DNA of 14,248 nucleotides from Caldisericota bacterium (GTDB lineage Bacteria > Caldisericota > Caldisericia > Cryosericales > Cryosericaceae), in assembly GCA_026390285.1 (NCBI GenBank), contig JAPLGH010000161.1:1-14248 (forward strand), given 5' to 3'. The notes beneath the pieces were generated by a model. It saw only the letters and a program-made list of their open reading frames with translations. It had not been told where the DNA came from and did not search any database. This document shows positions 1 through 6,994 of the stretch, one piece after another; within the stretch, counting starts at the first letter, position 1; each line of letters begins with the position of its first letter. The position numbers were made by a program, and so were the translations under genes.

Positions 1-1517
1 CACTTGATGTTGGTCTCCAGCTTGGGGAGCAGGCGCTGGCGGCCACCCCTGGTGAACAGCTCGGCGGTCTCAGAGGTCTCGCCCTCCAGCAGCCGCAGGG
101 TCAGCGACAGCTTGGCGATCTCGACCGCCTGGTCGTCGATGTCCACGCCATAGATGTTGTTGGTCAGGATACGGCGCTTCTCGTCGATGGTCAGGCGATA
201 GTCACCTGCGCGCGGCTCGATGATACAGTGGTCTTTGAGTGCTTTGACGCGGTGCGTGTCCTGAGCGTACCAGTCTAGGTGCCAGCTGAGCAACTTGTCA
301 TACGCTCCCAGCAGGAAGCTGCCGGAACCGCAGGCGGGGTCGAGGATATGCAGTTGCTCGACCTTGGCAGGTGTCGTCTCCTTGAGTGCCTCACCGACCG
401 TATGGTCCACGATGTATTCCACAATGTCCCTGGGGGTGTAGTAGACGCCGCCGGATTTCTTGACCTCCGGCTTCTCCTCCACCTTGACACGGTGCTCTGC
501 GGTGAGGCGGATGGTCTTGCCCAGGAACTGCTCATAGATGTTGCCCAGGATGGCGACGTCCAGCACCGAGAACTCGTAGGGGCTCTGTGGGTAGTAGACG
601 CTGCGGACGATGTCCTTGATGATGTTGTCGTCGACCGTCAGGCCCGGCGTCAGCGTGTCCTCGGCGAAGTTGAAGAGTCCACCGTTGTACCGTGCGTCGG
701 CCTGGGTGAAGAGCTGCAGCAGGCGCGTGTACTGGTTTGTGCCGTTGAGCAGGGAGTGCAGCGTGCCATAGATGTCGATGCCGCGGTCCTCGGCGATGCG
801 CAGGAACACGATGCGGTCGATCGTCTTCTGGACGGCGAAGTTGAGTTGATGGAGGGGCAGGTTGCGGTTGCGGAGCGCGATGTTGCGTGCCAGCTTCTCG
901 CGCCACTGGTCGATGAGGTTCAGGAACTCCTTGTCGACTTCACTGGTGCCCCGCTTGCTGCGCGTGTCCTCCACGTACTTGTCAAAGGCGCCGTGAAGGA
1001 TGGCTTCACGTGAGAATTTATCGGTGAGGAACGCCCATTTCTCGGGATAGGCCTCGAAGCTGAAGTACTGGATGCGTGCCACAGAGGCGCTGTCATTCGC
1101 GCTGGGCTTGATGCGCGTGTCATAGACGGCGAATTCCTGGAAGTCCGTCAAGATCGACAGCGGCAGTTTGGCCGAGTAGGCGTAGCGGCGCAACTGATAG
1201 GCGGGGCTGGGGTCGTTGCGCAGATCGACTGACGGTTTCTTGGCCTCCACGAAGAACTTGCGGACGCCACCAATGCGGAAGCAGTAATCAGGTGCTTTGG
1301 TGCCACCCTCGATGCTGACCTTGTCTTCGCGGATGACCTCGCGGTACTGCTCGGCATAGCCGGCCGTGTTGGCGACGTCCCAGCCCAGCAGCCTGAACAG
1401 GGGATCGATGAAGTCAGTACGTGTGTTGGCCTCATCATACGAAGCACCCTTGTATTGCTCCAGGTGTTCCTTGAAGCGGTCGATCAGCTGAACCAGTTCG
1501 TCCGGCAGATTCTCCAT
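1..1517 (-). CDS. Single-chain restriction-modification enzyme (PD-(D/E)XK nuclease + N6-adenine methylase), N-terminal ~505 residues, cut by window edge
   Basis: The frame opens at ATG 1517-1515 and stays open to base 1, so the C-terminal part lies outside the window. The start is preceded by GAGGAGG at 1522-1528. Residues ~25-130 look like the HsdR_N/Eco57I-type nuclease: D77 in APDY, then E91-A-K93 in FFVEAKKP, the PD-(D/E)XK pattern. Around residues 150-330 is a mostly helical connector (QKTIDRIVFLRIAEDRGI). The methylase follows: GGVYYTPRDIVEYIV, then SAM motif I LDPACGSGSF with D393 and G397-S398-G399, then NIYGVDIDDQAVEIAKLSL. The catalytic NPPY motif and the target-recognition domain would lie beyond base 1. 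Family knowledge: such proteins cut and methylate DNA as one polypeptide (type IIG/IIL-like), and some defence methylases (PglX) share the methylase half but lack this nuclease. It is probably host defence. The neighbour yihY is divergent and unrelated. Confidence 0.88.
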   Translation of the reverse strand, partial: MENLPDELVQLIDRFKEHLEQYKGASYDEANTRTDFIDPLFRLLGWDVANTAGYAEQYREVIREDKVSIEGGTKAPDYCFRIGGVRKFFVEAKKPSVDLRNDPSPAYQLRRYAYSAKLPLSILTDFQEFAVYDTRIKPSANDSASVARIQYFSFEAYPEKWAFLTDKFSREAILHGAFDKYVEDTRSKRGTSEVDKEFLNLIDQWREKLARNIALRNRNLPLHQLNFAVQKTIDRIVFLRIAEDRGIDIYGTLHSLLNGTNQYTRLLQLFTQADARYNGGLFNFAEDTLTPGLTVDDNIIKDIVRSVYYPQSPYEFSVLDVAILGNIYEQFLGKTIRLTAEHRVKVEEKPEVKKSGGVYYTPRDIVEYIVDHTVGEALKETTPAKVEQLHILDPACGSGSFLLGAYDKLLSWHLDWYAQDTHRVKALKDHCIIEPRAGDYRLTIDEKRRILTNNIYGVDIDDQAVEIAKLSLTLRLLEGETSETAELFTRGGRQRLLPKLETNIK

Positions 1518-1660
1518 GAAGCCTCCTCGTTTAGTATAGTACACAAAACGAGAGACATGTAACCTGGAGCGGACAGACCATGTCGATATTTCGCACGCAG
1601 ATTCTGCGATTTGGTTATACTCCAACTAGACACCGATCACTTTCGCTTGGAGATAATGCT
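1518..1660. promoter_or_regulatory. Divergent intergenic region with candidate -10 boxes for the R-M gene and yihY
   Basis: On the minus strand TATACT (1538-1533) sits a few bases upstream of the GAGGAGG ribosome site of the R-M gene; no good -35 is visible at 16-18 bp. On the plus strand TATACT occurs at 1616-1621, again without a convincing -35. If used, it would start transcription near 1628, downstream of the ATG at 1580, which supports ATG 1661 as the yihY start. These are assignments by eye only. No hairpin or repeat is obvious here. Confidence 0.3.
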
Positions 1661-2515
1661 ATGAAGAAGGCAGAGCCTTGGGAGTTCCTCAAGGATTTGT
1701 ATGCCAGATTTCTGAATGATGACCTGCTTTCAACAGGAGCACAAGTAGCTTTCTATCTGCTCTTGTCGCTTTTCCCTTTTCTCATATTCCTGGTTACGCT
1801 TATCTCCTACGTGCCTATTGTCGACTTTCAGGAAAGCATGCAGGTCCTTGCTGCGCTTATGCCTGCAAGTGCATATGAAATCCTGCAGGATATTATCAAT
1901 CAGACAATAGCCGACAGGAGTGGAACCCTGTTGTCCTTTGGCATGCTGCTCGCATTGTGGTCGTCCGCCAGTGGTATCACGTCTCTTGTGCGGGGTATCA
2001 ACAGAGCCTACGATCAGGAAGAAACGCGACGCTCCTGGAGGATAAAGGCTGTTTCATTGTACTTCACTCTTGAACTTGCGGCCGTGATTGCAGTTTCCTT
2101 CGTTCTGATCGTTCTTGGAAAGAACCTGGGAACACGAGTCTTTCACTTCCTGGGGTTCTCGGACATATCTCTCGAGATCTGGATCTATGTAAGATTCATC
2201 ATTGTTGCCATCACAAGCATCCTTGTGTTTGTGTCCTTCTACCACAATACGCCAAACCGTCGATTGACCTTCAGGGAGGTCATACCTGGTGCAGTAGTTG
2301 CCTCTCTCGGGTGGATCAGTACCTCTATCGGCTTCTCTTACTATGTCAATAACCTGGGCAACTACTCAAAGGTATACGGAAGCCTCGGTGGCATCATTGC
2401 CTTGCTGATGTGGATGTATTTGAGTAGCATCAGCATCTTGATGGGTGCTGAAGTGAACGCTTCTCTCATGTTTTCAAAGACAGGAGGGGAGAAGCCAAAG
2501 TTCCGACGGTTCTAA
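1661..2515 (+). CDS. YihY/BrkB-family inner-membrane protein
   Basis: The 284-residue product is close to the usual YihY length (about 290). Visible family features are STGAQVAFYLLLSLFPFLIF (residues 24-43) in the first membrane segment, a second segment near 90-108 running into SGITSLVRGINRAY, further segments near 133-153, 175-194 and 205-225, and the C-terminal signature from NLGNYSKVYGSLGGIIALLM (231-250) to MGAEVNASL. About six transmembrane helices are expected. The family was once annotated as ribonuclease BN, now considered wrong; its function is not settled. An in-frame ATG at 1580 would add 27 residues with no family resemblance. ATG 1661 has GGAG 8 bases upstream and begins where the family begins, so it is preferred. 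The gene is visibly AT-richer than its neighbours, which may indicate separate acquisition. It converges on mogA with a 10-base gap and no visible terminator. Confidence 0.85.
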   Translation: MKKAEPWEFLKDLYARFLNDDLLSTGAQVAFYLLLSLFPFLIFLVTLISYVPIVDFQESMQVLAALMPASAYEILQDIINQTIADRSGTLLSFGMLLALWSSASGITSLVRGINRAYDQEETRRSWRIKAVSLYFTLELAAVIAVSFVLIVLGKNLGTRVFHFLGFSDISLEIWIYVRFIIVAITSILVFVSFYHNTPNRRLTFREVIPGAVVASLGWISTSIGFSYYVNNLGNYSKVYGSLGGIIALLMWMYLSSISILMGAEVNASLMFSKTGGEKPKFRRF

Positions 2516-2525
2516 GTATGCGGTT

Positions 2526-3002
2526 CTAGTGTCCCTTTCCCGCGATCATCTCCAGGGCATGTGGTAACAACGGGATGAGGACGTCCATGCCATCCTGAAC
2601 AGCCTTGAGACTGCCTGGGAGGTTGACGATGAGGGTGGTGGCTCGCAGGCCGGCTTCGGCGCGGGACAGGCAGGCTGTCGGGACGCCCTTGTTGAGGCCG
2701 TAGAGACGGATGGCTTCGCTGATGCCGGGCGCACGGCGGTCGACGACCGAAAGGGTCGCCTCGGGCGTGACGTCGCGGGGGGAGAAGCCCGTGCCGCCTG
2801 TGGTGATGATGGCGTTGACGTGATGTTGGGTCGCCCACTTCTCCAGTATCTCAGCGATCTCCACTTGCTCGTCCGGAACGATAGTCATTTCGTCGATCGT
2901 CCAGCCCGCGCCCTGCAGGCGTCCGGCAATGAACGGCCCACTCTCGTCTACACGGGTCCCTGCTGCGCAACTGTCGCTGATGGTCAAGACTGCTGCTTTC
3001 AT
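2526..3002 (-). CDS. mogA: Molybdopterin adenylyltransferase (MogA/MoaB family)
   Basis: A 158-residue protein of the MogA/MoaB fold, full length for the family. It activates molybdopterin by adenylation with ATP so that MoeA can insert molybdate or tungstate. Visible signatures are AVLTISDSCAAGTRVDESGP (residues 4-23), the substrate-binding loop TTGGTGFSPRDVTPEAT (67-83), GISEAIR (93-99), LSRAEAGLR and VNLPGSLKAVQDGMD (126-140). The start codon overlaps the MOSC stop by four bases (ATGA at 3002-2999), with AAAGGAGG six bases upstream, so translation is probably coupled. It is the last gene of the operon. MogA and MoaB are hard to separate by eye; the neighbouring moeA and moaA/moaC favour the adenylyltransferase role. 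Confidence 0.9.
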   Translation of the reverse strand: MKAAVLTISDSCAAGTRVDESGPFIAGRLQGAGWTIDEMTIVPDEQVEIAEILEKWATQHHVNAIITTGGTGFSPRDVTPEATLSVVDRRAPGISEAIRLYGLNKGVPTACLSRAEAGLRATTLIVNLPGSLKAVQDGMDVLIPLLPHALEMIAGKGH

Positions 3003-3454
3003 GGGGTTCCTCCTTTGCTGATGATGGTGATGATGTCGCCGGCCTCAATTGCACCGGGGGTGATGACGCGGGCGAAGATGCCCTCGCGGGGCATGACGCA
3101 GTCGCCGACCAGCTTGCGGATCTCACAGCCCAGGTGGCACTCCTTGCCGATCTGGGTGACCTCCATCGTGACGGCGCTGCCGATCTGAAGACGTGTCCCA
3201 ACCGGCAAGGTCAGGAGGTCCAGTCCCTGCGTCGTAATGTTCTCGGCGAAGTCGCCAGGCTGCAGCACCAAGCCGTGGCCCTGCATCTTGTCGATGCTCT
3301 CCTGCGCAAGCAGGCTGAGCTGACGGTGCCAGTCGCCTGCGTGGGCATCACCCTCCAAGCCCAGCATGGTGATGGTGACAGGACCTTGCAGCGGAAGTTT
3401 GCGTGTGCCCTTCTGCTCCGAGGTGTTGACTGCTACGACAAATGGTTGAATCAT
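2999..3454 (-). CDS. Stand-alone MOSC domain protein
   Basis: A 151-residue single-domain MOSC protein. The frame is open further upstream to 3541, but ATG 3454-3452 overlaps the moaC stop (ATGA) and has GGGAGG just upstream, and the extra 29 residues do not resemble MOSC. Signatures are LGLEGDAHAGDWHRQLSLL (residues 31-49), PGDFAENITTQGLDL (66-80), and the cysteine segment GKECHLGCEIRKLVGDCVMP (103-122) with C105, C110 and C119, followed by REGIFARVITPGAIEAGDII. MOSC is the C-terminal domain of molybdenum cofactor sulfurase, where a conserved Cys carries sulfur; small free forms like this often sit next to or are fused with MogA, and their exact reaction is not established. Position between moaC and mogA supports a role in molybdenum/tungsten cofactor maturation. 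Confidence 0.85.
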   Translation of the reverse strand: MIQPFVVAVNTSEQKGTRKLPLQGPVTITMLGLEGDAHAGDWHRQLSLLAQESIDKMQGHGLVLQPGDFAENITTQGLDLLTLPVGTRLQIGSAVTMEVTQIGKECHLGCEIRKLVGDCVMPREGIFARVITPGAIEAGDIITIISKGGTP

Positions 3455-3933
3455 GCTCCCTCCCAGGTTCCGGTCTGCCCTCCGCTCTTGCGGACGAGGC
3501 GCAGATCGGTAATGCGGATACCCCGTTCGACAGCCTTGCACATGTCATAGACGGTGAGTGCGGCGGTGGAGGCGGCGATCAGAGCTTCCATCTCGACGCC
3601 GGTCACAGACTTGGTACGCGCGGTGGCCTCGATGTCGACCGCATGGTCAGCATCGTTCAGTGTCAGCGTCACACTGACGAAGGTCATGTTGATCTGGTGG
3701 CAGAGGGGAATCAGTTCCCACGTACGTTTCGCGGCCTGGATGCCGGCAACCTGTGCAACCGTCAGGACGTCACCTTTCTTGAGGTTGCCGGCTTTGACCA
3801 GCTCGAAGGTAGCGGGCGTCAGTAAAACACGACAGCGGGCGACGGCCTCACGGACTGTTTCCAGCTTACCGCCAACATCCACCATGCGCGCGTTGCCCTT
3901 GTCGTCCAGATGTGTCAGTTCATTGCTTCCCAT
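3451..3933 (-). CDS. moaC: Cyclic pyranopterin monophosphate synthase MoaC
   Basis: The 160-residue length matches MoaC. With MoaA it turns GTP into cyclic pyranopterin monophosphate: MoaC rearranges the 3',8-cyclo-GTP made by MoaA. Signatures are the N-terminal LTHLDDKGNARMVDV (residues 6-20), AKRTWELIPLCHQI (68-81) with K69, C78 and H79, and TGVEMEALIAASTAALTVYD (111-130) followed by MCKAVE with D130 and K133, which are active-site positions in the family. The segment is usually KRTSELIPLCHP; here W72 and Q80 replace Ser and Pro. The start codon lies one base after the moaA stop, and its GGAGGA ribosome site is embedded in the last two moaA glycine codons. Confidence 0.94.
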   Translation of the reverse strand: MGSNELTHLDDKGNARMVDVGGKLETVREAVARCRVLLTPATFELVKAGNLKKGDVLTVAQVAGIQAAKRTWELIPLCHQINMTFVSVTLTLNDADHAVDIEATARTKSVTGVEMEALIAASTAALTVYDMCKAVERGIRITDLRLVRKSGGQTGTWEGA

Positions 3934-3934
3934 G

Positions 3935-4900
3935 CTATCCTCCTATGCTTCCCATGGCGCGGCCATAGTCGCGGGCCGTCTCCGGCATGCACTCGGGTTT
4001 CTGCTGCATCGCCCGCACAAGCAGGGCGCGGAGTGCCTCCTCGTTGACGACGGGGCGCAAGGCGGGCCGGATGTCGATTTCGTCAGGTCCAAAGAGGCAC
4101 AGCCGCAGGTGGCCGTCGGCGAGCAGGCGCAGACGGTTGCACGTGGGGCAGAAATGCTCGGTGACGGGCGCGATCACGGCCACGGTTCCGAGCGCTCCCG
4201 GGATGCGGCGATACTCCTGCGCGGGACCGTTGCCCCGTGGCTTGTCGGCTGCCTCCAGAGGGGCCAATGCTTCAAGCTTGCGCCGCAGTTCTGCGGCCGG
4301 CACCAGGTAGTGGTCCTCGCCCAGTGGGCCGATGGGCATGTACTCGATGAAGCGGACCTCGACGGGCAGGCGCCTCGTGAGGTCAAGGTATGGCTCCAGG
4401 TCGTCGTTGACACCACGCAGGACGACGACGTTGAGCTTGATGGGGCTGAATCCTGTGTCGACGGCAGCTTCGAGGCCGGCAAGGGCGGCGTCCAGTGAGC
4501 CGAGACGCGTAAGGCTGGCGTAGACGGCCTGGTCCAGCGAAGGAAGGCCGATGTTGACGCGTTTCAGTCCGGCGGTTTTCAGTTCGCCGGCAAATCGTGG
4601 CAACAGGATGCCATTGGTGGTGAGCGAGAGGTCCTGCAGACCGGGGACGGCCAGCAGCATGCGCACGAGATCGACAAGGCCGGGACGGTGCAGAGGTTCG
4701 CCACCGGTGAGACGCACCTTGACGATGCCCTCGGAGACGGCGACGCGCATGAACGCGACGATCTCCTCGAAGCACAGGATGTCGCCGTGCTCCAGCATGG
4801 GCACGCCCTCTTCGGGCATGCAGTAGCGGCAGCGCAGGTTGCAGCGGTCGGTGACAGAGATGCGGATGTAGTCGATGGTGCGTCCGAAACGGTCGGTCAT
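3935..4900 (-). CDS. moaA: GTP 3',8-cyclase MoaA (radical SAM)
   Basis: A 321-residue radical SAM enzyme that cyclises GTP in the first step of molybdenum/tungsten cofactor synthesis. The N-terminal [4Fe-4S] site is CNLRCRYC (C20, C24, C27). The glycine-rich SAM loop is LTGGEPL (64-70). The C-terminal second cluster is FCPTCNRLRL (C251, C254) plus C268. The protein ends in the MoaA double glycine (G320-G321), whose tail takes part in catalysis. The usual motif N-V/I-S-L-D after the fourth strand reads RVNIGLPSLD (114-123), a departure from the family. The start overlaps the moeA stop (ATGA at 4900), with GGAGG seven bases upstream. Confidence 0.95.
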   Translation of the reverse strand: MTDRFGRTIDYIRISVTDRCNLRCRYCMPEEGVPMLEHGDILCFEEIVAFMRVAVSEGIVKVRLTGGEPLHRPGLVDLVRMLLAVPGLQDLSLTTNGILLPRFAGELKTAGLKRVNIGLPSLDQAVYASLTRLGSLDAALAGLEAAVDTGFSPIKLNVVVLRGVNDDLEPYLDLTRRLPVEVRFIEYMPIGPLGEDHYLVPAAELRRKLEALAPLEAADKPRGNGPAQEYRRIPGALGTVAVIAPVTEHFCPTCNRLRLLADGHLRLCLFGPDEIDIRPALRPVVNEEALRALLVRAMQQKPECMPETARDYGRAMGSIGG

Positions 4901-6129
4901 CAGTGGTCCTCCGGAAGGTCGGTGAGCTGGACGTGGACGGGCTGGCCGGCTTCGACGACGGGCGTCTCCTCGGGGAGGACAGCGATGCCGACGGCAAGCG
5001 CCATGGAGGTGAGGATGCCGGACCCCTGAGGGCCGGTCAATGCAGCGTGCAGGACACCGTCACGCTCCTGCAGGCGCACTCGCGCGAAATGAGCACGTCC
5101 GGCGTCGGAACCTTTGGCGTAGCGCTCATCGAGGACGGCGGTGCGGACCGGACGGTACAGCAGGCCGTGACCCATCATGCGCCGCACCAGCGGGCGCACA
5201 TATTCCTCCGTGCAGACCATGCACGAGACTGGGTTGCCGGGCAGTCCAACGATGCGCTTGGAACCAAGGGTCCAGAATGCCATCGGCTTGCCGGGCTTCT
5301 GCTTGACGCGCCAGAACACCAGCTCTGCGCCCATCTCCCGCAGGACGTCCTTCACGAAATCGTAGTCGCCGACCGAGACGCCGCCGTTGGTGAGAACGAC
5401 GTCAGTCTGGGCAAGCGCCTGTTCGAGCGCGGACCTCATGGCCTCACGCGTATCAGGCACGCGGGCGAAGACGACCGGTTCGGCGCCCATTGCGGCGACC
5501 TGCGCGCGGAGCGAGTGCGCGTTGGCATCGCGGATCTGTCCGGGTCCGGGCACCTGCGCGGCGTCGACCAGCTCGCTGCCGGTGGTCAGGACTGCGACCC
5601 GCGCGCGGGGGTAAACGGTGACGGTGGCATGACCGGCTGCCGCGCAGACGCCGACCTCGCCGGGGCGAAGGACCGCGCCCGCTGTGAGGACGACTGCGCC
5701 ATCCTTCATGTCTTCGCCCGCTTGGCGCACGTTGACACCGGTCTTGAGTGCCAGGAGGATGAGCACGTCATCGTCCTCTGCGCGGGTCACCTCGACATGG
5801 ACGACGGTGTCGGCGCCGTCAGGAAGGGGCGCACCTGTCATGATGCGGATGGCGGTGCTGGGGCGAACCGGCTGGGTCGCAACGCTGCCCGCGGGAACGT
5901 CTTCCAGGATGTGCAGGCGGGCCGGCGTGGACTCGGAGGCCTGCTGAATATCGGCGGCGATGACGGCGAACCCGTCCATGGCGGAGTTGGCGAAGGGGGG
6001 CACGTTGCCGCGCGCCATCACGTCTTCCGCAAGCACCAGGTCCGCAGCGTCGTCGAGCGCCATGGTGACAGGCGTCAGCGGCGTCGCGTGGTCCAGTATC
6101 GCCTTCAGTGCTTCCTCGATGTTGAGCAT
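4900..6129 (-). CDS. moeA: Molybdopterin molybdenumtransferase MoeA
   Basis: A 409-residue protein of normal MoeA length. It inserts molybdate or tungstate into adenylated molybdopterin supplied by MogA. Motifs are PPFANSAMDGFAV (residues 44-56), the domain-III MogA-like loop TNGGVSVGDYDFVKDVL (247-263), KPGKPMAFW (278-286) and GLPGNPVSCMVC (295-306). The C-terminal domain IV is present with LTGPQGSGILTSMALAVGIA (364-383). Two ATG codons are adjacent (6132 and 6129); the GGAGG at 6134-6138 is only one base from the first and four from the second, so 6129 is preferred. Upstream is the ~80-base gap holding the 34-bp tandem repeat, the only sizeable break inside the operon apart from the 26 bases between tupA and tupB. 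Confidence 0.95.
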   Translation of the reverse strand: MLNIEEALKAILDHATPLTPVTMALDDAADLVLAEDVMARGNVPPFANSAMDGFAVIAADIQQASESTPARLHILEDVPAGSVATQPVRPSTAIRIMTGAPLPDGADTVVHVEVTRAEDDDVLILLALKTGVNVRQAGEDMKDGAVVLTAGAVLRPGEVGVCAAAGHATVTVYPRARVAVLTTGSELVDAAQVPGPGQIRDANAHSLRAQVAAMGAEPVVFARVPDTREAMRSALEQALAQTDVVLTNGGVSVGDYDFVKDVLREMGAELVFWRVKQKPGKPMAFWTLGSKRIVGLPGNPVSCMVCTEEYVRPLVRRMMGHGLLYRPVRTAVLDERYAKGSDAGRAHFARVRLQERDGVLHAALTGPQGSGILTSMALAVGIAVLPEETPVVEAGQPVHVQLTDLPEDH

Positions 6130-6144
6130 CATTCCTCCAGTGGC

Positions 6145-6212
6145 AAATGTTACAACAACTATGACTGTCCCCTGTTACAAATGTTACAACAACTATGACT
6201 GTCCCCTGTTAC
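6145..6212. repeat. Perfect tandem direct repeat, 2 x 34 bp, between tupC and moeA
   Basis: Unit 1 is 6145-6178 and unit 2 is 6179-6212; I see no mismatch between them. Each begins AAATGTTACAACAAC and ends TGTCCCCTGTTAC on the plus strand. The array contains four TGTTACA heptamers, at 6148, 6173, 6182 and 6207, with spacings 25, 9 and 25. The right end of unit 2 supplies the tupC stop codon (TAA complement at 6209-6211). It fills almost the whole gap between tupC and the moeA ribosome site. There are no spacers, so it is not a CRISPR array. It could be a binding-site array, a recent duplication or a remnant of a dispersed repeat family. Confidence 0.97.
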
Positions 6213-6994
6213 ACGAGCAGTTCGCCCGCAACGAAGCGGCGGGTCCGGTCGTCGCGCGGCTCGTTGAAGAAAGCGTCGCGCGGTGCCTGTTCAATAATAC
6301 GCCCCTCGTGCAGGAACGCCACCTGGTCGGCGACGCGACGGGCTTCAAAGATGTCTTGTGTTACAATGACGGCTGTCATACCCAGATCGTCCCTCATGTG
6401 CAGCAGTAGGTCTTCGAGCAGCTTGGTGCCGTAAGGGTCTAGGCTGGCCGATGGCTCGTCGAGGAAGAGCAGGCGCGGCTGCAGGGCGAGGGCGCGTGCT
6501 ACCGACAGCCGTGCCGCTTCGCCGCCGGAAAGCGACGAAGCATGCTGGCGTGCACGCTCCACAATGCCTGCGTCGCGCAGAGCAGACATCGAGCGTTCCT
6601 CTGCCTCGGCTCGACTCATGCCACGCAGCTGCAGGCCGTATGTCACGTTGCTGAGGACGGAGCCACTGAAGACCGCGGGGTGTTGAAACGCGAGCAGCAT
6701 CTGGCGTCGCAGGGGTAGGTAGCGCTGGTCCTGAGCAGGACTTCTGGTCGACGCGCCGTACGTGATAGTCGACACACCAGGGACAATGCCGTCATAGGCG
6801 ACGGCGCCCTCGTCGGCAGGTTCCAGCAGCCCCAGGATGCGGAGGAGGGTCGTCTTGCCGGCGCCGTTCGTGCCGAGGATGACGGTGATGCTGCCAGCGG
6901 GGACGCTGAGGTCAATGTCTCCCAGGACCTCCCGGGCGCCAAAACGCTTGCGTACGTTTCGCGCTGTGATGAGGTCAGTCGAGGTGACGGACAT
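6209..6994 (-). CDS. tupC: Tungstate/molybdate ABC transporter ATP-binding protein (TupC-like)
   Basis: A 261-residue ABC ATPase that should power import through the TupB channel. Motifs are Walker A GTNGAGKTT (residues 41-49), Q-loop Q104 in AFQHPAVF, signature LSGGEAARLSVARAL (155-169), Walker B LLFLDEP (175-181) and D-loop SASLD. The switch (H-loop) position, normally His in VTHD, is Gln: VIVTQD with Q213. The frame is open back to 7114, but ATG 6994-6992 has GGAGG six bases upstream and starts at the domain, so the longer form is rejected. The gene overlaps the tupB end by 20 bases. Family assignment rests on the adjacent TupA and TupB and the TupC-like ending IFEARRVADQVAFLHEGRII. A molybdate role is possible. 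Confidence 0.9.
   Translation of the reverse strand: MSVTSTDLITARNVRKRFGAREVLGDIDLSVPAGSITVILGTNGAGKTTLLRILGLLEPADEGAVAYDGIVPGVSTITYGASTRSPAQDQRYLPLRRQMLLAFQHPAVFSGSVLSNVTYGLQLRGMSRAEAEERSMSALRDAGIVERARQHASSLSGGEAARLSVARALALQPRLLFLDEPSASLDPYGTKLLEDLLLHMRDDLGMTAVIVTQDIFEARRVADQVAFLHEGRIIEQAPRDAFFNEPRDDRTRRFVAGELLV

Noticed and set aside
279..1013. 244-codon plus-strand frame opposite the restriction-modification gene
   Set aside because: The minus-strand frame carries the nuclease and methylase motifs; this one is antisense noise.
2500..2560. Bidirectional terminator between yihY and mogA
   Set aside because: No stem with a T-run is visible in the short convergent gap or in the adjoining gene ends.
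4903..6198. 431-codon open frame on the plus strand opposite moeA
   Set aside because: It is a high-GC shadow of moeA in another frame, and its translation has no recognisable domain.
6145..6212. CRISPR-like repeat
   Set aside because: The two units are directly abutting with no spacer, and no cas gene is nearby.
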